Below are positions 30,138 through 39,955 of a DNA stretch of 64,000 nucleotides, piece after piece. The notes below the pieces were generated by a model. It did not search any database, was not told the DNA's origin, and saw nothing but the letters and a program-made list of their open reading frames with translations. The translations under genes were made by a program, and so were the position numbers. Position 1 is the stretch's first letter. The number at the start of each line of letters is the position of its first letter. This DNA comes from Brenneria izadpanahii (GTDB taxonomy: Bacteria; Pseudomonadota; Gammaproteobacteria; Enterobacterales; Enterobacteriaceae), in assembly GCF_017569925.1 (NCBI RefSeq), contig NZ_CP050854.1, positions 682,001 through 746,000 on the forward strand, read 5' to 3'.

Positions 30138-30345
30138 AAAGTCTTCAAACGGTGTTATTTTGGATGAATAAGTTGGTTTATCGCGCTTGGTAAAAAATAA
30201 TTCCATACTCATGGGGTTTTTTGGTTTATTTCTCTTTTCCCCATTCCGGTTTGATGACGCGGGAAAAAAGAAATCCGTTGACTTCAAGACGCAATTGCCC
30301 TAACTAATAGGTCGGTCAAATCTAAATTTACTAAGATAAGTTTTT

Positions 30346-30417
30346 ATGATGCGTAATATCAGCCTGATCACCACGATTATTACCACCACCATTACAACCA
30401 GTAACGGTGCGGGCTGA
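30346..30417 (+). CDS. thrL: thr operon leader peptide
   Basis: From the ATG at 30346 a 23-residue peptide contains seven Thr and five Ile codons, with tracts [10 protein letters not shown] and the end SNGAG. E. coli ThrL is 21 residues and ends GNGAG. Ribosome stalling at these codons when charged threonyl- or isoleucyl-tRNA is scarce lets transcription pass the attenuator. A second ATG at 30349 could be the true start. The short length places it below most gene finders. Confidence 0.9.
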   Translation: MMRNISLITTIITTTITTSNGAG

Positions 30418-30469
30418 CGCATACAGAAGAATCGAAAAAAGCCCGCACTTGACAGTGCGGGCTTTTTTT
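30406..30469 (+). terminator. thr attenuator with alternative antiterminator
   Basis: The terminator stem pairs GCCCGCACT (30441-30449) with AGTGCGGGC (30454-30462), followed by seven T (30463-30469). The end of the leader cistron contains GTGCGGGC (30407-30414), which can pair with the 5' arm of the terminator instead, as needed for attenuation. It lies 94 bp before thrA. Confidence 0.9.
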
Positions 30470-30562
30470 ATGGCTTATGGCGAGCGATTCCAGTTTGCCA
30501 CAGTGGCATTCAAAAATGCTTGCGGCGTTTTTGGCGGCGGAAATTCAGGAGAAAAGATAAAA

Positions 30563-33022
30563 ATGCGAGTGTTGAAATTTGGCGGGACTTCAGTGGCAAA
30601 TGCGGAGCGTTTTATACGCGTCGCCGATATTATCGAAAGCAATGCGCGCCAGGGACAGGTTGCCACTGTACTGTCAGCGCCGGCAAAAATTACTAACCAT
30701 TTGGTGGCGATGATTGAAAGAACCGTCGCCGGACAGGATTTGCTGCCTCATCTTAACGACGCTGAAACCATCTTCTCTTCTTTGCTAAACGGCCTTGCGC
30801 AATCTCAACCCGGTTTTGACGGCGCCCGCCTTAAGGCGCTGGTGGATCAGGAGTTCGCGCAATTGAAGCAGGTTTTACACGGCATCGCTTTGCTGGGGCA
30901 GTGTCCCGATAGCGTTAACGCCTCCATTATTTGCCGTGGCGAAAAGCTGTCGATCGCCATAATGGAAGCGGTGTTACAGGCTAGGGGTTACTCCGTTGCC
31001 GTGATTAATCCGGTAGAGAAACTGCTGGCTCAGGGGCACTACCTTGAATCTACCGTCGATATCGCCGAGTCTACCCGCCGTATCGCCGAAAGCGAGATCC
31101 CTGCCGACCATGTGATCCTGATGGCCGGTTTCACCGCGGGCAACGATAAAGGTGAACTGGTGGTGCTGGGCCGCAACGGTTCGGATTACTCCGCCGCCGT
31201 GCTGGCCGCCTGTTTACGAGCGGATTGTTGTGAAATCTGGACGGATGTCGATGGCGTTTATACCTGCGATCCGCGTCAGGTGCCGGATGCCAGATTATTG
31301 AGATCGATGTCCTATCAGGAGGCGATGGAGCTATCCTACTTCGGCGCCAAAGTCCTCCACCCCCGCACCATCGCTCCTATCGCCCAGTTCCAAATTCCCT
31401 GCCTTATCAAGAATACCGAAAATCCCCAGGCTCCCGGCACGCTTATCGGGTTAGACAGTACCGATACGCAGTATCCGGTTAAAGGCATCACCAATCTGAA
31501 TAATATGGCGATGTTCAATATTTCCGGTCCGGGAATGAAAGGTATGGTCGGGATGGCGGCGCGCGTATTTGCCGCGATGTCTCGGGCGGGTATCTCCGTC
31601 GTCCTGATTACGCAGTCATCTTCCGAATACAGCATCAGCTTTTGCGTGTCGCAGAATGAACTGGCCCGCGCCAAAAAGACGCTGGAAGAAGAGTTCTATC
31701 TGGAATTGAAAGAGGGGATTCTGGATCCGCTGGATGTGATGCAGCGCCTGGCCATCATCTCGGTGGTCGGCGACGGCATGCGCACGCTGCGCGGCCTTTC
31801 CGCCCGTTTATTCACCGCGCTGGCGAGCGCCAATATCAATATTGTTGCCATCGCTCAGGGCTCGTCCGAGCGTTCAATTTCGGTTGTGGTCAATAATGAT
31901 ATGGCGACAATCGGCGTTCGCGTCGCGCATCAGATGCTGTTTAATACCGATCAGGTCATTGATGTGTTCGTGATTGGCGTCGGCGGCGTCGGCGGCGCGC
32001 TGCTGGAACAGATCCACCGTCAGCAGCCATGGCTGCGGCAGAAGCATATCGATCTACGGGTGTGCGGCATCGCCAATTCCAAGGCGTTGTTGACCAACAT
32101 TAACGGCATCCCGATGGATAACTGGCGCGAAGAGCTGGCGAAAGCCCGTGAGCCGTTTAACCTGGGCCGCCTGATCCGTCTGGTCAAGGAGTACCATTTG
32201 TTGAATCCGGTGATTGTCGACTGTACGTCAAGCCAGGCGGTTGCCGATCAGTACGCCGATTTCCTGGCGGACGGTTTCCATGTCGTCACGCCGAACAAGA
32301 AAGCCAACACCGGATCGATGAATTATTACCAGCAAATACGCAATGCGGCGTCGCAGTCGCGCCGTCGATTCCTGTACGACACCAACGTGGGCGCCGGCCT
32401 GCCGGTTATTGAGAACCTACAGAATCTGCTGAACGCCGGCGATGAACTGATCCGTTTTACTGGTATCCTATCCGGATCGTTGTCCTTTATTTTCGGTAAG
32501 CTGGATGAAGGCATGTCGTTGTCTGAAGCAACGCGGCAAGCTAAAGAAAAAGGCTATACCGAGCCCGATCCGCGTGACGACCTGTCCGGCATGGATGTGG
32601 CGCGCAAGCTGCTGATCCTGGCGCGTGAGGCCGGTTATAAGCTGGAGCTGGAGGATATTGACGTCGAATCCGTATTGCCGCCCAGTTTCGACGCCTCCGG
32701 CGATGTGGACGACTTTATGAGCCGTTTGCCGTCGGTGGATGATGAATTCTCCAGCCGTATCGCCAAAGCGCGCGATGAAGACAAAGTGCTGCGTTATGTC
32801 GGCGCGATCGAGAATGGACGCTGTAAAGTTCAAATCAGCGCGGTAGGGAGCAATGACCCGCTGTTTAAAGTTAAAGATGGTGAAAATGCGCTGGCCTTTT
32901 ACAGCCGTTACTATCAGCCATTACCATTGGTATTACGGGGGTATGGCGCAGGTAACGATGTTACCGCCGCCGGTGTCTTTGCAGATTTACTGCGTACCCT
33001 GTCATGGAAGTTGGGAGTTTAA
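30563..33022 (+). CDS. thrA: Bifunctional aspartokinase / homoserine dehydrogenase I
   Basis: With the ATG at 30563 ([19 protein letters not shown]) the product has 819 residues; E. coli ThrA has 820. The N-terminal half is the aspartokinase (KFGGTS at 5-10), followed by the threonine-binding ACT domains near 320-460. The C-terminal half is homoserine dehydrogenase with the Rossmann motif [12 protein letters not shown] near 470. It carries out the first and third steps of threonine synthesis and is inhibited by threonine. AGGAG lies upstream. thrB follows after two bases. Confidence 0.97.
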   Translation: MRVLKFGGTSVANAERFIRVADIIESNARQGQVATVLSAPAKITNHLVAMIERTVAGQDLLPHLNDAETIFSSLLNGLAQSQPGFDGARLKALVDQEFAQLKQVLHGIALLGQCPDSVNASIICRGEKLSIAIMEAVLQARGYSVAVINPVEKLLAQGHYLESTVDIAESTRRIAESEIPADHVILMAGFTAGNDKGELVVLGRNGSDYSAAVLAACLRADCCEIWTDVDGVYTCDPRQVPDARLLRSMSYQEAMELSYFGAKVLHPRTIAPIAQFQIPCLIKNTENPQAPGTLIGLDSTDTQYPVKGITNLNNMAMFNISGPGMKGMVGMAARVFAAMSRAGISVVLITQSSSEYSISFCVSQNELARAKKTLEEEFYLELKEGILDPLDVMQRLAIISVVGDGMRTLRGLSARLFTALASANINIVAIAQGSSERSISVVVNNDMATIGVRVAHQMLFNTDQVIDVFVIGVGGVGGALLEQIHRQQPWLRQKHIDLRVCGIANSKALLTNINGIPMDNWREELAKAREPFNLGRLIRLVKEYHLLNPVIVDCTSSQAVADQYADFLADGFHVVTPNKKANTGSMNYYQQIRNAASQSRRRFLYDTNVGAGLPVIENLQNLLNAGDELIRFTGILSGSLSFIFGKLDEGMSLSEATRQAKEKGYTEPDPRDDLSGMDVARKLLILAREAGYKLELEDIDVESVLPPSFDASGDVDDFMSRLPSVDDEFSSRIAKARDEDKVLRYVGAIENGRCKVQISAVGSNDPLFKVKDGENALAFYSRYYQPLPLVLRGYGAGNDVTAAGVFADLLRTLSWKLGV

Positions 33023-33024
33023 TT

Positions 33025-33953
33025 ATGGTTAAGGTGTATGCGCCCGCATCAATAGGCAATGTCAGCGTCGGATTTGATGTTCTGGGAGCCGCGGTTTCGC
33101 CGGTAGACGGTTCACTACTGGGAGACTGCGTCTCCGCTGTTGCGGCGGATCGGTTCAGTCTGCGTTGCGAAGGCCGCTTCGTCGGCAAGCTGCCGGATGA
33201 TCCGAAGCAAAACATTGTGTATCAGTGCTGGGAGCGTTTCTGTCAGGAGATCGGTAAAACCATTCCGGTGGCCATGACGCTTGAGAAAAATATGCCGATT
33301 GGCTCAGGGTTGGGGTCCAGCGCCTGTTCCGTGGTGGCGGGACTGATGGCGATGAATGAGTTCTGCGGCAAGCCGCTGGACGATACCCGGCTGTTGGCGC
33401 TAATGGGAGAATTGGAAGGGCGCATTTCGGGCAGCGTGCATTATGATAATGTGGCTCCCTGTTTCCTCGGCGGCATCCAGTTGATACTGGAAGAGGGGGG
33501 ATTATCAGCCAGCCGGTGCCGGCCTTTGATGATTGGCTGTGGGTCATGGCCTATCCGGGCATTAAAGTATCGACGGCCGAAGCGCGGGCTATTTTGCCGG
33601 CGCAATATCGCCGCCAGGATTGCATCAGCCACAGCCGTTATCTGGCCGGTTTTATCCATGCCTGTCATACCGGTCAGGCCTCGCTGGCCGCCAAACTGAT
33701 GAAAGATGTAATAGCAGAACCTTATCGGACGAAACTGCTGCCCGGCTTTGCCGAGGCGCGGAAGGCCGCACAGGATATCGGAGCGCTGGCTTGCGGCATT
33801 TCTGGTTCGGGCCCGACGTTATTTTCCGTATGCGACGAAATGGATAGCGCTCAGCGTCTGGCTGACTGGCTACGGGATAACTATTTGCAGAACGATGAAG
33901 GTTTTGTTCATATTTGCCGTCTGGATACGACTGGCGCACGACAACTGGGATAA
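33025..33953 (+). pseudogene. thrB: Homoserine kinase, frameshifted as read
   Basis: The first frame (33025-33699 as read) gives a normal ThrB start with the GHMP kinase motif [12 protein letters not shown] near 92-103, then loses homology after QLILEEGG. The downstream frame (to 33953) gives the rest, from [20 protein letters not shown] (start of that part) to [16 protein letters not shown]. One extra G in the run of six at 33495-33500 joins them through [13 protein letters not shown], giving about 309 residues (E. coli 310). ThrB phosphorylates homoserine. As read, the enzyme would be inactive and the strain a threonine auxotroph; a homopolymer sequencing error is more likely. Confidence 0.9.
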
Positions 33954-33956
33954 TGC

Positions 33957-35246
33957 ATGAAACTCTACAATCTTAAAGATCATAACGAGCAGGTCAGTTT
34001 TGCTCAGGCTATCAAACAAGGGCTGGGAAGTCAGCAAGGGCTGTTTTTCCCCCTGGAATTGCCCGAGTTCAGTCTGACTGAAATCGACGCGTTGCTGGAA
34101 TTGGATTTCGTTACCCGCAGCAGCCGCATTTTGTCCGCTTACATTGGGGATGAGATGTCTGACGAAACGGTATACCAGCGCGTCAAGGCGGCATTTGCTT
34201 TCCCGGCCCCGGTCGTTTCCGTTACCGACGATATCGCTTCACTGGAACTGTTCCACGGACCGACATTGGCTTTTAAAGATTTCGGCGGCCGTTTTATGGC
34301 GCAGATGCTGACTGAAGTGGCGGGCGACAATAAAATCACCATTCTTACCGCAACCTCCGGGGATACCGGCGCCGCAGTCGCTCACGCATTTTACGGTCTG
34401 GAAAATATCCGCGTGGTGATCCTCTACCCGCGCGGCAAAATCAGCCCGTTGCAGGAAAAACTGTTCTGTACGCTGGGCGGCAATATTCACACCATCGCGG
34501 TCGACAGCGATTTTGACGCCTGTCAGGCATTGGTTAAGCAGGCTTTTGATGATGAAGAGCTGAAGCAAACCATTGGGTTAAACTCGGCTAATTCGATTAA
34601 TATCAGCCGCTTGTTGGCGCAGATCTGTTACTACTTTGAAGCCGTGGCCCAACTGCCGCAAGAGGCGCGTAATCAACTGGTGGTATCCGTTCCTAGCGGC
34701 AACTTCGGCGATTTGACCGCAGGTCTGTTGGCCAAGTCGCTCGGCCTGCCGATTAAACGCTTTATCGCCGCAACCAATGCGAACGATACCGTGCCGCGTT
34801 TCCTGAGCAATGGCGTGTGGGAGCCGAATAAAACCGTCGCCACCTTATCCAACGCCATGGATGTAAGCCAGCCGAACAACTGGCCGCGTGTGGAAGAACT
34901 GTTCCGCCGTAAAAACTGGCAGTTGAAAACATTGGGTTTTGGTTCGGTAAGCGATGAAACCACCAAAACGACCATGCATGAACTCGACGCGCTGGGTTAC
35001 ACCTCAGAGCCTCATGCGGCGGTTGCCTATCGTTTATTGCGCGATCAGCTGCAACCCGGCGAATTCGGGCTGTTTCTGGGAACGGCGCATCCGGCGAAGT
35101 TTAAGGAGAGCGTGGAAGCGATTCTGGGTAAAAAACTGGAACTGCCCGAAGCGTTGGCGAAACGCGCCGATCTGGATTTGCTGTCGCATAACTTCCCGAA
35201 CGATTTCGCGCAGTTGCGTCAGTTCCTGATGACGCTGCCGCGCTAA
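33957..35246 (+). CDS. thrC: Threonine synthase
   Basis: The 429-residue protein (E. coli 428) is a PLP fold-II enzyme that converts O-phosphohomoserine to threonine. The PLP lysine lies in LAFKDFGGRFMAQ near 107, and the phosphate-binding loop TATSGDTGAA follows near 132. The N-terminus MKLYNLKDHNEQVSFAQA is that of the proteobacterial ThrC type. It starts three bases after the thrB stop codon, as last gene of thrABC. Its own frame is intact. Confidence 0.96.
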   Translation: MKLYNLKDHNEQVSFAQAIKQGLGSQQGLFFPLELPEFSLTEIDALLELDFVTRSSRILSAYIGDEMSDETVYQRVKAAFAFPAPVVSVTDDIASLELFHGPTLAFKDFGGRFMAQMLTEVAGDNKITILTATSGDTGAAVAHAFYGLENIRVVILYPRGKISPLQEKLFCTLGGNIHTIAVDSDFDACQALVKQAFDDEELKQTIGLNSANSINISRLLAQICYYFEAVAQLPQEARNQLVVSVPSGNFGDLTAGLLAKSLGLPIKRFIAATNANDTVPRFLSNGVWEPNKTVATLSNAMDVSQPNNWPRVEELFRRKNWQLKTLGFGSVSDETTKTTMHELDALGYTSEPHAAVAYRLLRDQLQPGEFGLFLGTAHPAKFKESVEAILGKKLELPEALAKRADLDLLSHNFPNDFAQLRQFLMTLPR

Positions 35247-35277
35247 ACGTCACCGACGGTCATTCCCGTCTGTTAGC

Positions 35278-35296
35278 GCCGCCGTCCCCGCGGCGG
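35278..35296 (+). other. G+C-rich hairpin after thrC
   Basis: GCCGCCG (35278-35284) pairs with CGGCGGC (35290-35296) about 30 bases beyond thrC. There is no T tract, so it is only a possible terminator for the thr operon. Confidence 0.3.
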
Positions 35297-35380
35297 CAGG
35301 CGGGAGCCGTTGTTGAAGTCATGCGCCGTCGCAGAAATAACGGAAGGATTGGGGAGGACGCCGGCGTGTAGGGGTTATCA

Positions 35381-36154
35381 TCATTGCTCGCGGCGTTTAA
35401 ACACCAGTTCATGGGCGGAGGATTCCGCCTCGGCGAAGTAATATCCATCCAGATTAAAATCTTTCAGTTGTTCAGGCTGCGTCAGCCGGTTCTGAATGAT
35501 AAAGCGGCTCATCAACCCGCGCGCTTTTTTGGCGTAAAAGCTGATGACTTTAAACTTACCGTTTTTCTCATCCAGGAATACCGGTTTGATGATTTGAGCG
35601 TTTAATTTTTTAGGGTTGACCGATTTAAAATATTCGTCAGAGGCCAGATTAATCAGAATATCGTCGCCCTGTTCGCTTAATGCCTGATTGAGCTTTTCGG
35701 TGATGATATCGCCCCAAAAGCTATAGAGATCCTTGCCTGCCTTGTTGCCGAGTTTGATCCCCATTTCCAGCCGATAGGGCTGCATTAAGTCCAACGGGCG
35801 TAAAACCCCGTATAAACCAGACAGCATGCGTAAATGTTGCTGGGCAAAATCAAAGTCGTCTTCGCTAAAATCTTCCGCCGCCAATCCCGTATAGACATCG
35901 CCTTTAAAGGCCAATAATGCCTGCCGCGCGTTATCAGGGGTGAAATCCGGGTGCCAGTCATTAAAACGCACGGCATTCAGGCTGCCCAGTTTATCGCTGA
36001 TGCCCATGAGCGATGAGATCTGCGCAGGCGTCAGTTTTTTACAAATGGAAATCAACTGGCTGGAGTAATCCAGCAATTCCGGCTGGGTATAGCGTTTTGT
36101 CGCTAAAGGACTGGTGTAATCAAGGGTTTTTGCGGGTGAAATGGTTATTAACAT
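35381..36154 (-). CDS. yaaA: Peroxide stress protein YaaA
   Basis: The 257-residue protein (E. coli 258) begins [20 protein letters not shown], the N-terminal signature of the DUF328/YaaA family. [12 protein letters not shown] and [15 protein letters not shown] segments (here [17 protein letters not shown]) follow. In E. coli it is OxyR-controlled and lowers free iron to limit hydroxyl radical damage during hydrogen peroxide stress. It converges on thrC and diverges from talB, as in E. coli. Confidence 0.93.
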   Translation of the reverse strand: MLITISPAKTLDYTSPLATKRYTQPELLDYSSQLISICKKLTPAQISSLMGISDKLGSLNAVRFNDWHPDFTPDNARQALLAFKGDVYTGLAAEDFSEDDFDFAQQHLRMLSGLYGVLRPLDLMQPYRLEMGIKLGNKAGKDLYSFWGDIITEKLNQALSEQGDDILINLASDEYFKSVNPKKLNAQIIKPVFLDEKNGKFKVISFYAKKARGLMSRFIIQNRLTQPEQLKDFNLDGYYFAEAESSAHELVFKRREQ

Positions 36155-36483
36155 GCGCCATGTCCTATAGAGCTGATTTCAGTGTCTATACTGTAGCAAA
36201 AATCAAGCAAGAAAACGGCGATGGCTATAACAGGGGACGGTAATCATCAGTTCGCTTGATTTATAGCTGAAAAATAATTAGCTGGTAAAGTTTTCCCATA
36301 CGGCTCTTTTATCTAATGTCTGCAACGGCCGCAGGGAAACATAGTGATACGGCGCGATGAAACCGGGATGAAAAGGCTTTCTTGCGCCGGATTTCGCGCG
36401 TGTTATTATCAGATTTAGGCGACGACACAATGCCACCAGTTCATGCACTAATAATCCACGCATAAACAATGAGAAACGCCAAC
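36155..36483. other. Divergent yaaA/talB intergenic region
   Basis: The 329-bp gap must contain the yaaA and talB promoters. I see no RNA gene, terminator or OxyR-type operator that I would name. Confidence 0.35.
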
Positions 36484-37437
36484 ATGACGGATAAACTGAC
36501 TTCCCTACGCCAATTGACAACGGTTGTGGCTGATACCGGTGATATTGCGGCAATGAAATTGTACCAACCGCAGGATGCCACAACTAACCCTTCACTGATT
36601 CTGAATGCCGCTCAAATTCCTGAATACCGAAAGCTGATTGATGAAGCGATTTCCTGGGCGCGCGCTCAGAGCGGCAATCGTGATCAGCAGATTACTGACG
36701 CCACCGATAAACTGGCCGTCAACATCGGGTTGGAGATCCTGAAACTGATCCCCGGCCGCATTTCAACAGAAGTTGACGCTCGTCTTTCCTACGACACCGA
36801 GGCCAGCGTCGCAAAGGCCAAGCGCCTGATTAAGCTCTATAACGATGCGGGCGTCAGCAATGACCGTATTTTGATCAAGCTGGCTTCCACCTGGCAGGGG
36901 ATTCGCGCCGCAGAGCAGTTGGAGAAAGACGGCATCAACTGTAATCTGACGCTGCTGTTCTCCTTTGCGCAGGCTCGCGCGTGCGCCGAAGCCGGCGTAT
37001 TCCTGATTTCGCCGTTCGTTGGCCGTATTCTGGATTGGTATAAAGCCAATGGCGATAAGAAAGAGTTCGCTCCTGGCGAAGATCCGGGCGTGATTTCCGT
37101 TAGTGAAATTTATAATTACTACAAAGAACACGGCTATGAAACGGTGGTTATGGGGGCGAGCTTCCGTAATTTGGGTGAAATCCTTGAGCTGGCCGGATGC
37201 GATCGTCTGACCATCGCGCCGGCTTTGCTGAAAGAGCTGTCCGAAAGCGAAGGCGAAGTGGTTCGTAAACTTTCTTATACCGGCGAGGTTAAAGCACGTC
37301 CGGCTAAGATGACCGAAGCGCAGTTCTACTGGCAGCATAATCAGGATCCGATGGCCGTTGATAAACTGGCGGATGGTATTCGCAAGTTTGCGGTCGATCA
37401 GGAAAAATTGGAAAAAATGATTGCCGCATCGCTGTAA
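36484..37437 (+). CDS. talB: Transaldolase B
   Basis: With the ATG at 36484 ([20 protein letters not shown]) the product has 317 residues, as in E. coli. It moves a dihydroxyacetone unit between sedoheptulose 7-phosphate and glyceraldehyde 3-phosphate. The Schiff-base lysine lies in [15 protein letters not shown] near 132, and DATTNPSLI near 31-39 is the family N-terminal signature. An ATG at 36469 would add five unconserved residues. It works with tktA and rpiA, both in this window. Confidence 0.96.
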   Translation: MTDKLTSLRQLTTVVADTGDIAAMKLYQPQDATTNPSLILNAAQIPEYRKLIDEAISWARAQSGNRDQQITDATDKLAVNIGLEILKLIPGRISTEVDARLSYDTEASVAKAKRLIKLYNDAGVSNDRILIKLASTWQGIRAAEQLEKDGINCNLTLLFSFAQARACAEAGVFLISPFVGRILDWYKANGDKKEFAPGEDPGVISVSEIYNYYKEHGYETVVMGASFRNLGEILELAGCDRLTIAPALLKELSESEGEVVRKLSYTGEVKARPAKMTEAQFYWQHNQDPMAVDKLADGIRKFAVDQEKLEKMIAASL

Positions 37438-37451
37438 AAGACGGTTGGAAA

Positions 37452-37483
37452 AAATAGTCGGATATCTATCCGGCTATTTTTTT
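37452..37483 (+). terminator. Terminator after talB
   Basis: A stem AATAG-CGGATA pairs with TATCCG-CTATT (37453-37477, with one opposed base), followed by seven T. It lies 14 bases after the talB stop. Confidence 0.85.
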
Positions 37484-37761
37484 GTCGCACGTAATACCGT
37501 GCTGTAAATATTGACTCTGTGTAATGTTTTTCAGTCTGCCGGCGCGCGGGTTTTATTACGCGGATTTCCCTGCGCCAGGTTTCGCTGACCCGTCGCGAGT
37601 ACCGTTCGAATCCGCTCCGTCTGCCTTGCCGCCTGCCTGCAACTCGAATTATTTAGAGGATGGGCATACCATTTGACGCCCATTAGATGGGGTAATAAGT
37701 TAAGAAATGGTTCATAATCGGCGGTTTTTATTTCCCAGATAAACTGTAACTAAATAAATTG
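37484..37761. other. Region between the talB terminator and the convergent cyclase gene
   Basis: Together with the terminator this makes a 324-bp gap between talB and a convergent gene. I see no gene or clear signal in it. Confidence 0.4.
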
Positions 37762-38847
37762 TTATTTAGCTACAGTATTTCGCACTTTCTTGGCGACATA
37801 AAGTTTTTCATCTGCCCGGTTCATGACTTCTATTAAACCCTCGGATTCAATATGGTATTCAACCAGTCCGATACTAACCGTTAAGCCGACGTCTTTCCCT
37901 AATATTTCACTGCGGGCTTTGCTGATCCTTAATCTGGCGCGCTCTGCGACTTCATAGGCCTCGCTTAACGCGATATTAGGTAAAATAATAGCGAACTCAT
38001 CACCGCCAATCCGGCCGAAAATATCTTCCCGGCGGAATGAGTTTTTAAAGATATCGGCCACCAGCCGTAATGCGTCATCCCCGGCGCTATGGCCGAAGGT
38101 ATCATTCACGCTCTTAAAGTGATCGATGTCGATAAGAATGACGCATAAGGGGCGTTTGGAAAAATTGGATATGCTCAGAGCCTTGTTGGCGGCCATAAAA
38201 AACGCATCCCGGCGCAGGCAGCCGGTTAAATCGTCATACTTTGCCGTTAAGGGTAACTCTATCAGGTATTTCCTGGCGAGAATGGAAAGCAGACTGCCTA
38301 GTATGGCAGTGAGCAGCACAATGCTTACGATGCCGATAATGGAAGTGGTGGTGGAAAACGTATCGAGTAGCGAAGGGTAAGGCTCGTTTGACGTTGTTCT
38401 GATGCGAATGCCCAGCAGGTCGTCCTGCGCCGACAGAATAGGGAAAATGACGGTTAGCGTGCCTTTTCCGGCAAAACTCCCAATCGATGGGAGTTTATTC
38501 TGACACACTCGAATAATGGTCATATCATTAAATTTCAGTTCCGACGTTGATAATCTATTGATACATTCACCACGAACATCACGGGTATTAAATGCAAAAG
38601 TTCTCATCCGGGCCAAAAGATAACGTCCTGTTTTCTCCGTTATATCAGCTTCTGTTACATCTCCGGAATTATATGATTCATAAGTTTTAATTATTGAATC
38701 CAGGTCATGCCTTTCTACCTTCCAGGTTCTTTTGTTTGATTCATGTATGGAAATGATGGAGACGGAAAAGGAAATAAAACCAAAAATAATGAAGGCGGAC
38801 ATAGGATGAGAAAAAAGTTCTAATATCTTATACTTAGCGCTATTCAT
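37762..38847 (-). CDS. Membrane-anchored diguanylate cyclase (GGDEF)
   Basis: The 361-residue protein has a transmembrane segment near 17-34, a periplasmic part of about 130 residues, a second membrane segment near 168-191 and a C-terminal GGDEF domain from DDLTGCLRRDAFF. The active-site GGDEF is intact at 281-285, and the inhibitory I-site RxxD is present at 272-275 (RRED), so an active, product-inhibited c-di-GMP synthase is expected. The periplasmic domain contains Cys94 and Cys115 and is not a type I can name; it may sense an external signal. No EAL domain is present. The gene is A+T-rich relative to its neighbours. E. coli has no cyclase between talB and mog. Confidence 0.88.
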   Translation of the reverse strand: MNSAKYKILELFSHPMSAFIIFGFISFSVSIISIHESNKRTWKVERHDLDSIIKTYESYNSGDVTEADITEKTGRYLLARMRTFAFNTRDVRGECINRLSTSELKFNDMTIIRVCQNKLPSIGSFAGKGTLTVIFPILSAQDDLLGIRIRTTSNEPYPSLLDTFSTTTSIIGIVSIVLLTAILGSLLSILARKYLIELPLTAKYDDLTGCLRRDAFFMAANKALSISNFSKRPLCVILIDIDHFKSVNDTFGHSAGDDALRLVADIFKNSFRREDIFGRIGGDEFAIILPNIALSEAYEVAERARLRISKARSEILGKDVGLTVSIGLVEYHIESEGLIEVMNRADEKLYVAKKVRNTVAK

Positions 38848-39239
38848 GAATATTCCCTTGGCGTGACTTTTTTACTTATTATCTTTTATATGAAAATACG
38901 TGCTAACTTTACCATATTATCCAAAATCTGGTGAGGTTTAATGGCCGGGCCGACTGCTTTTTCTTTGTTTAAATGGCTTTATTTGGGAAAAATCTGAAGC
39001 TGTTTGTTCGGTGACGGAAATCGCTATGTCGCTATTACCTTTTATAGCTTCAACGCCGACGATGACCTGATTAAAATCGACTTGTTTCCTTTTTAAAACG
39101 GTATTTAATAATAATTATCATATATCGTCATGAACGATATTCCATGTCGTGATCCTGTCGTAGAATATTTCTTTCTATTGGCGCTCAAATTAGACAATAT
39201 CCTGATAAAATTGGTTTTTTATTTTATTAGAGGGCTGCT
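38848..39239. promoter_or_regulatory. Divergent cyclase/mog intergenic region
   Basis: This A+T-rich 392-bp gap holds the promoters of the cyclase and of mog. AGAGGG lies just before the mog ATG. I see no other gene or recognised operator. Confidence 0.4.
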
Positions 39240-39827
39240 ATGAACGTACTGCATGTTGGTTTGGTCTCCATTTCCGATCGGGCATCCAGCGGGGTTTATC
39301 AGGATAAGGGTATTCCCGAGCTGGAAACATGGCTGGCGTCCGCATTGACGACGCCTTTTGAAGTTGAAACCCGTCTGGTTCCTGATGAACAAGTGCTGAT
39401 TGAACAGACGCTATGCGAACTGGTTGATGAACGGGGTTGCCATCTGGTGCTGACCACGGGCGGTACAGGGCCGGCGCGTCGCGATGTGACGCCTGACGCG
39501 ACGTTGGCCGTTGCCGATCGTGAAATGCCGGGCTTTGGTGAACAGATGCGGCAAATCAGTCTGCGGTTTGTGCCAACGGCCATTCTGTCCAGGCAGGTGG
39601 GGGTGATTCGTAAACATGCGCTGATTCTTAATTTGCCTGGGCAGCCTAAATCCATCAAAGAGACGCTGGAAGGGCTGAAAGATGCTGATGGCAACGTTAT
39701 CGTCGCCGGTATTTTTGCCAGCGTTCCCTATTGTATACAGTTGCTGGAAGGGCCATATGTGGAAACCGATCCAAAGGTCGTAGCAGCTTTTCGCCCTAAA
39801 AATGCCGTGCGCGAAATAAAAAACTGA
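39240..39827 (+). CDS. mog: Molybdopterin adenylyltransferase
   Basis: The 195-residue protein equals E. coli Mog in length. It adenylylates molybdopterin before molybdenum insertion during molybdenum cofactor synthesis. The conserved motifs are LTTGGTGPARRDVTPDAT near 75-92 and LNLPGQPKSIKETLE near 138-152, which form the molybdopterin-binding pocket. The N-terminus VGLVSISDRASSGVYQDKGI is typical. A GAGGG ribosome site stands before the ATG. It follows talB as in E. coli, with the cyclase inserted between. Confidence 0.95.
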   Translation: MNVLHVGLVSISDRASSGVYQDKGIPELETWLASALTTPFEVETRLVPDEQVLIEQTLCELVDERGCHLVLTTGGTGPARRDVTPDATLAVADREMPGFGEQMRQISLRFVPTAILSRQVGVIRKHALILNLPGQPKSIKETLEGLKDADGNVIVAGIFASVPYCIQLLEGPYVETDPKVVAAFRPKNAVREIKN

Positions 39828-39955
39828 AGTTGAGCTATTTCACAAATAAGATCCAGTCTTGCTGGTGTATAAAAATTTTGCCGGTATAGTAATCCCAGCT
39901 TTACACTTAATGGTAAATTTTTGTTTATCCCGACACTGGCATGGCACGGTAAATT

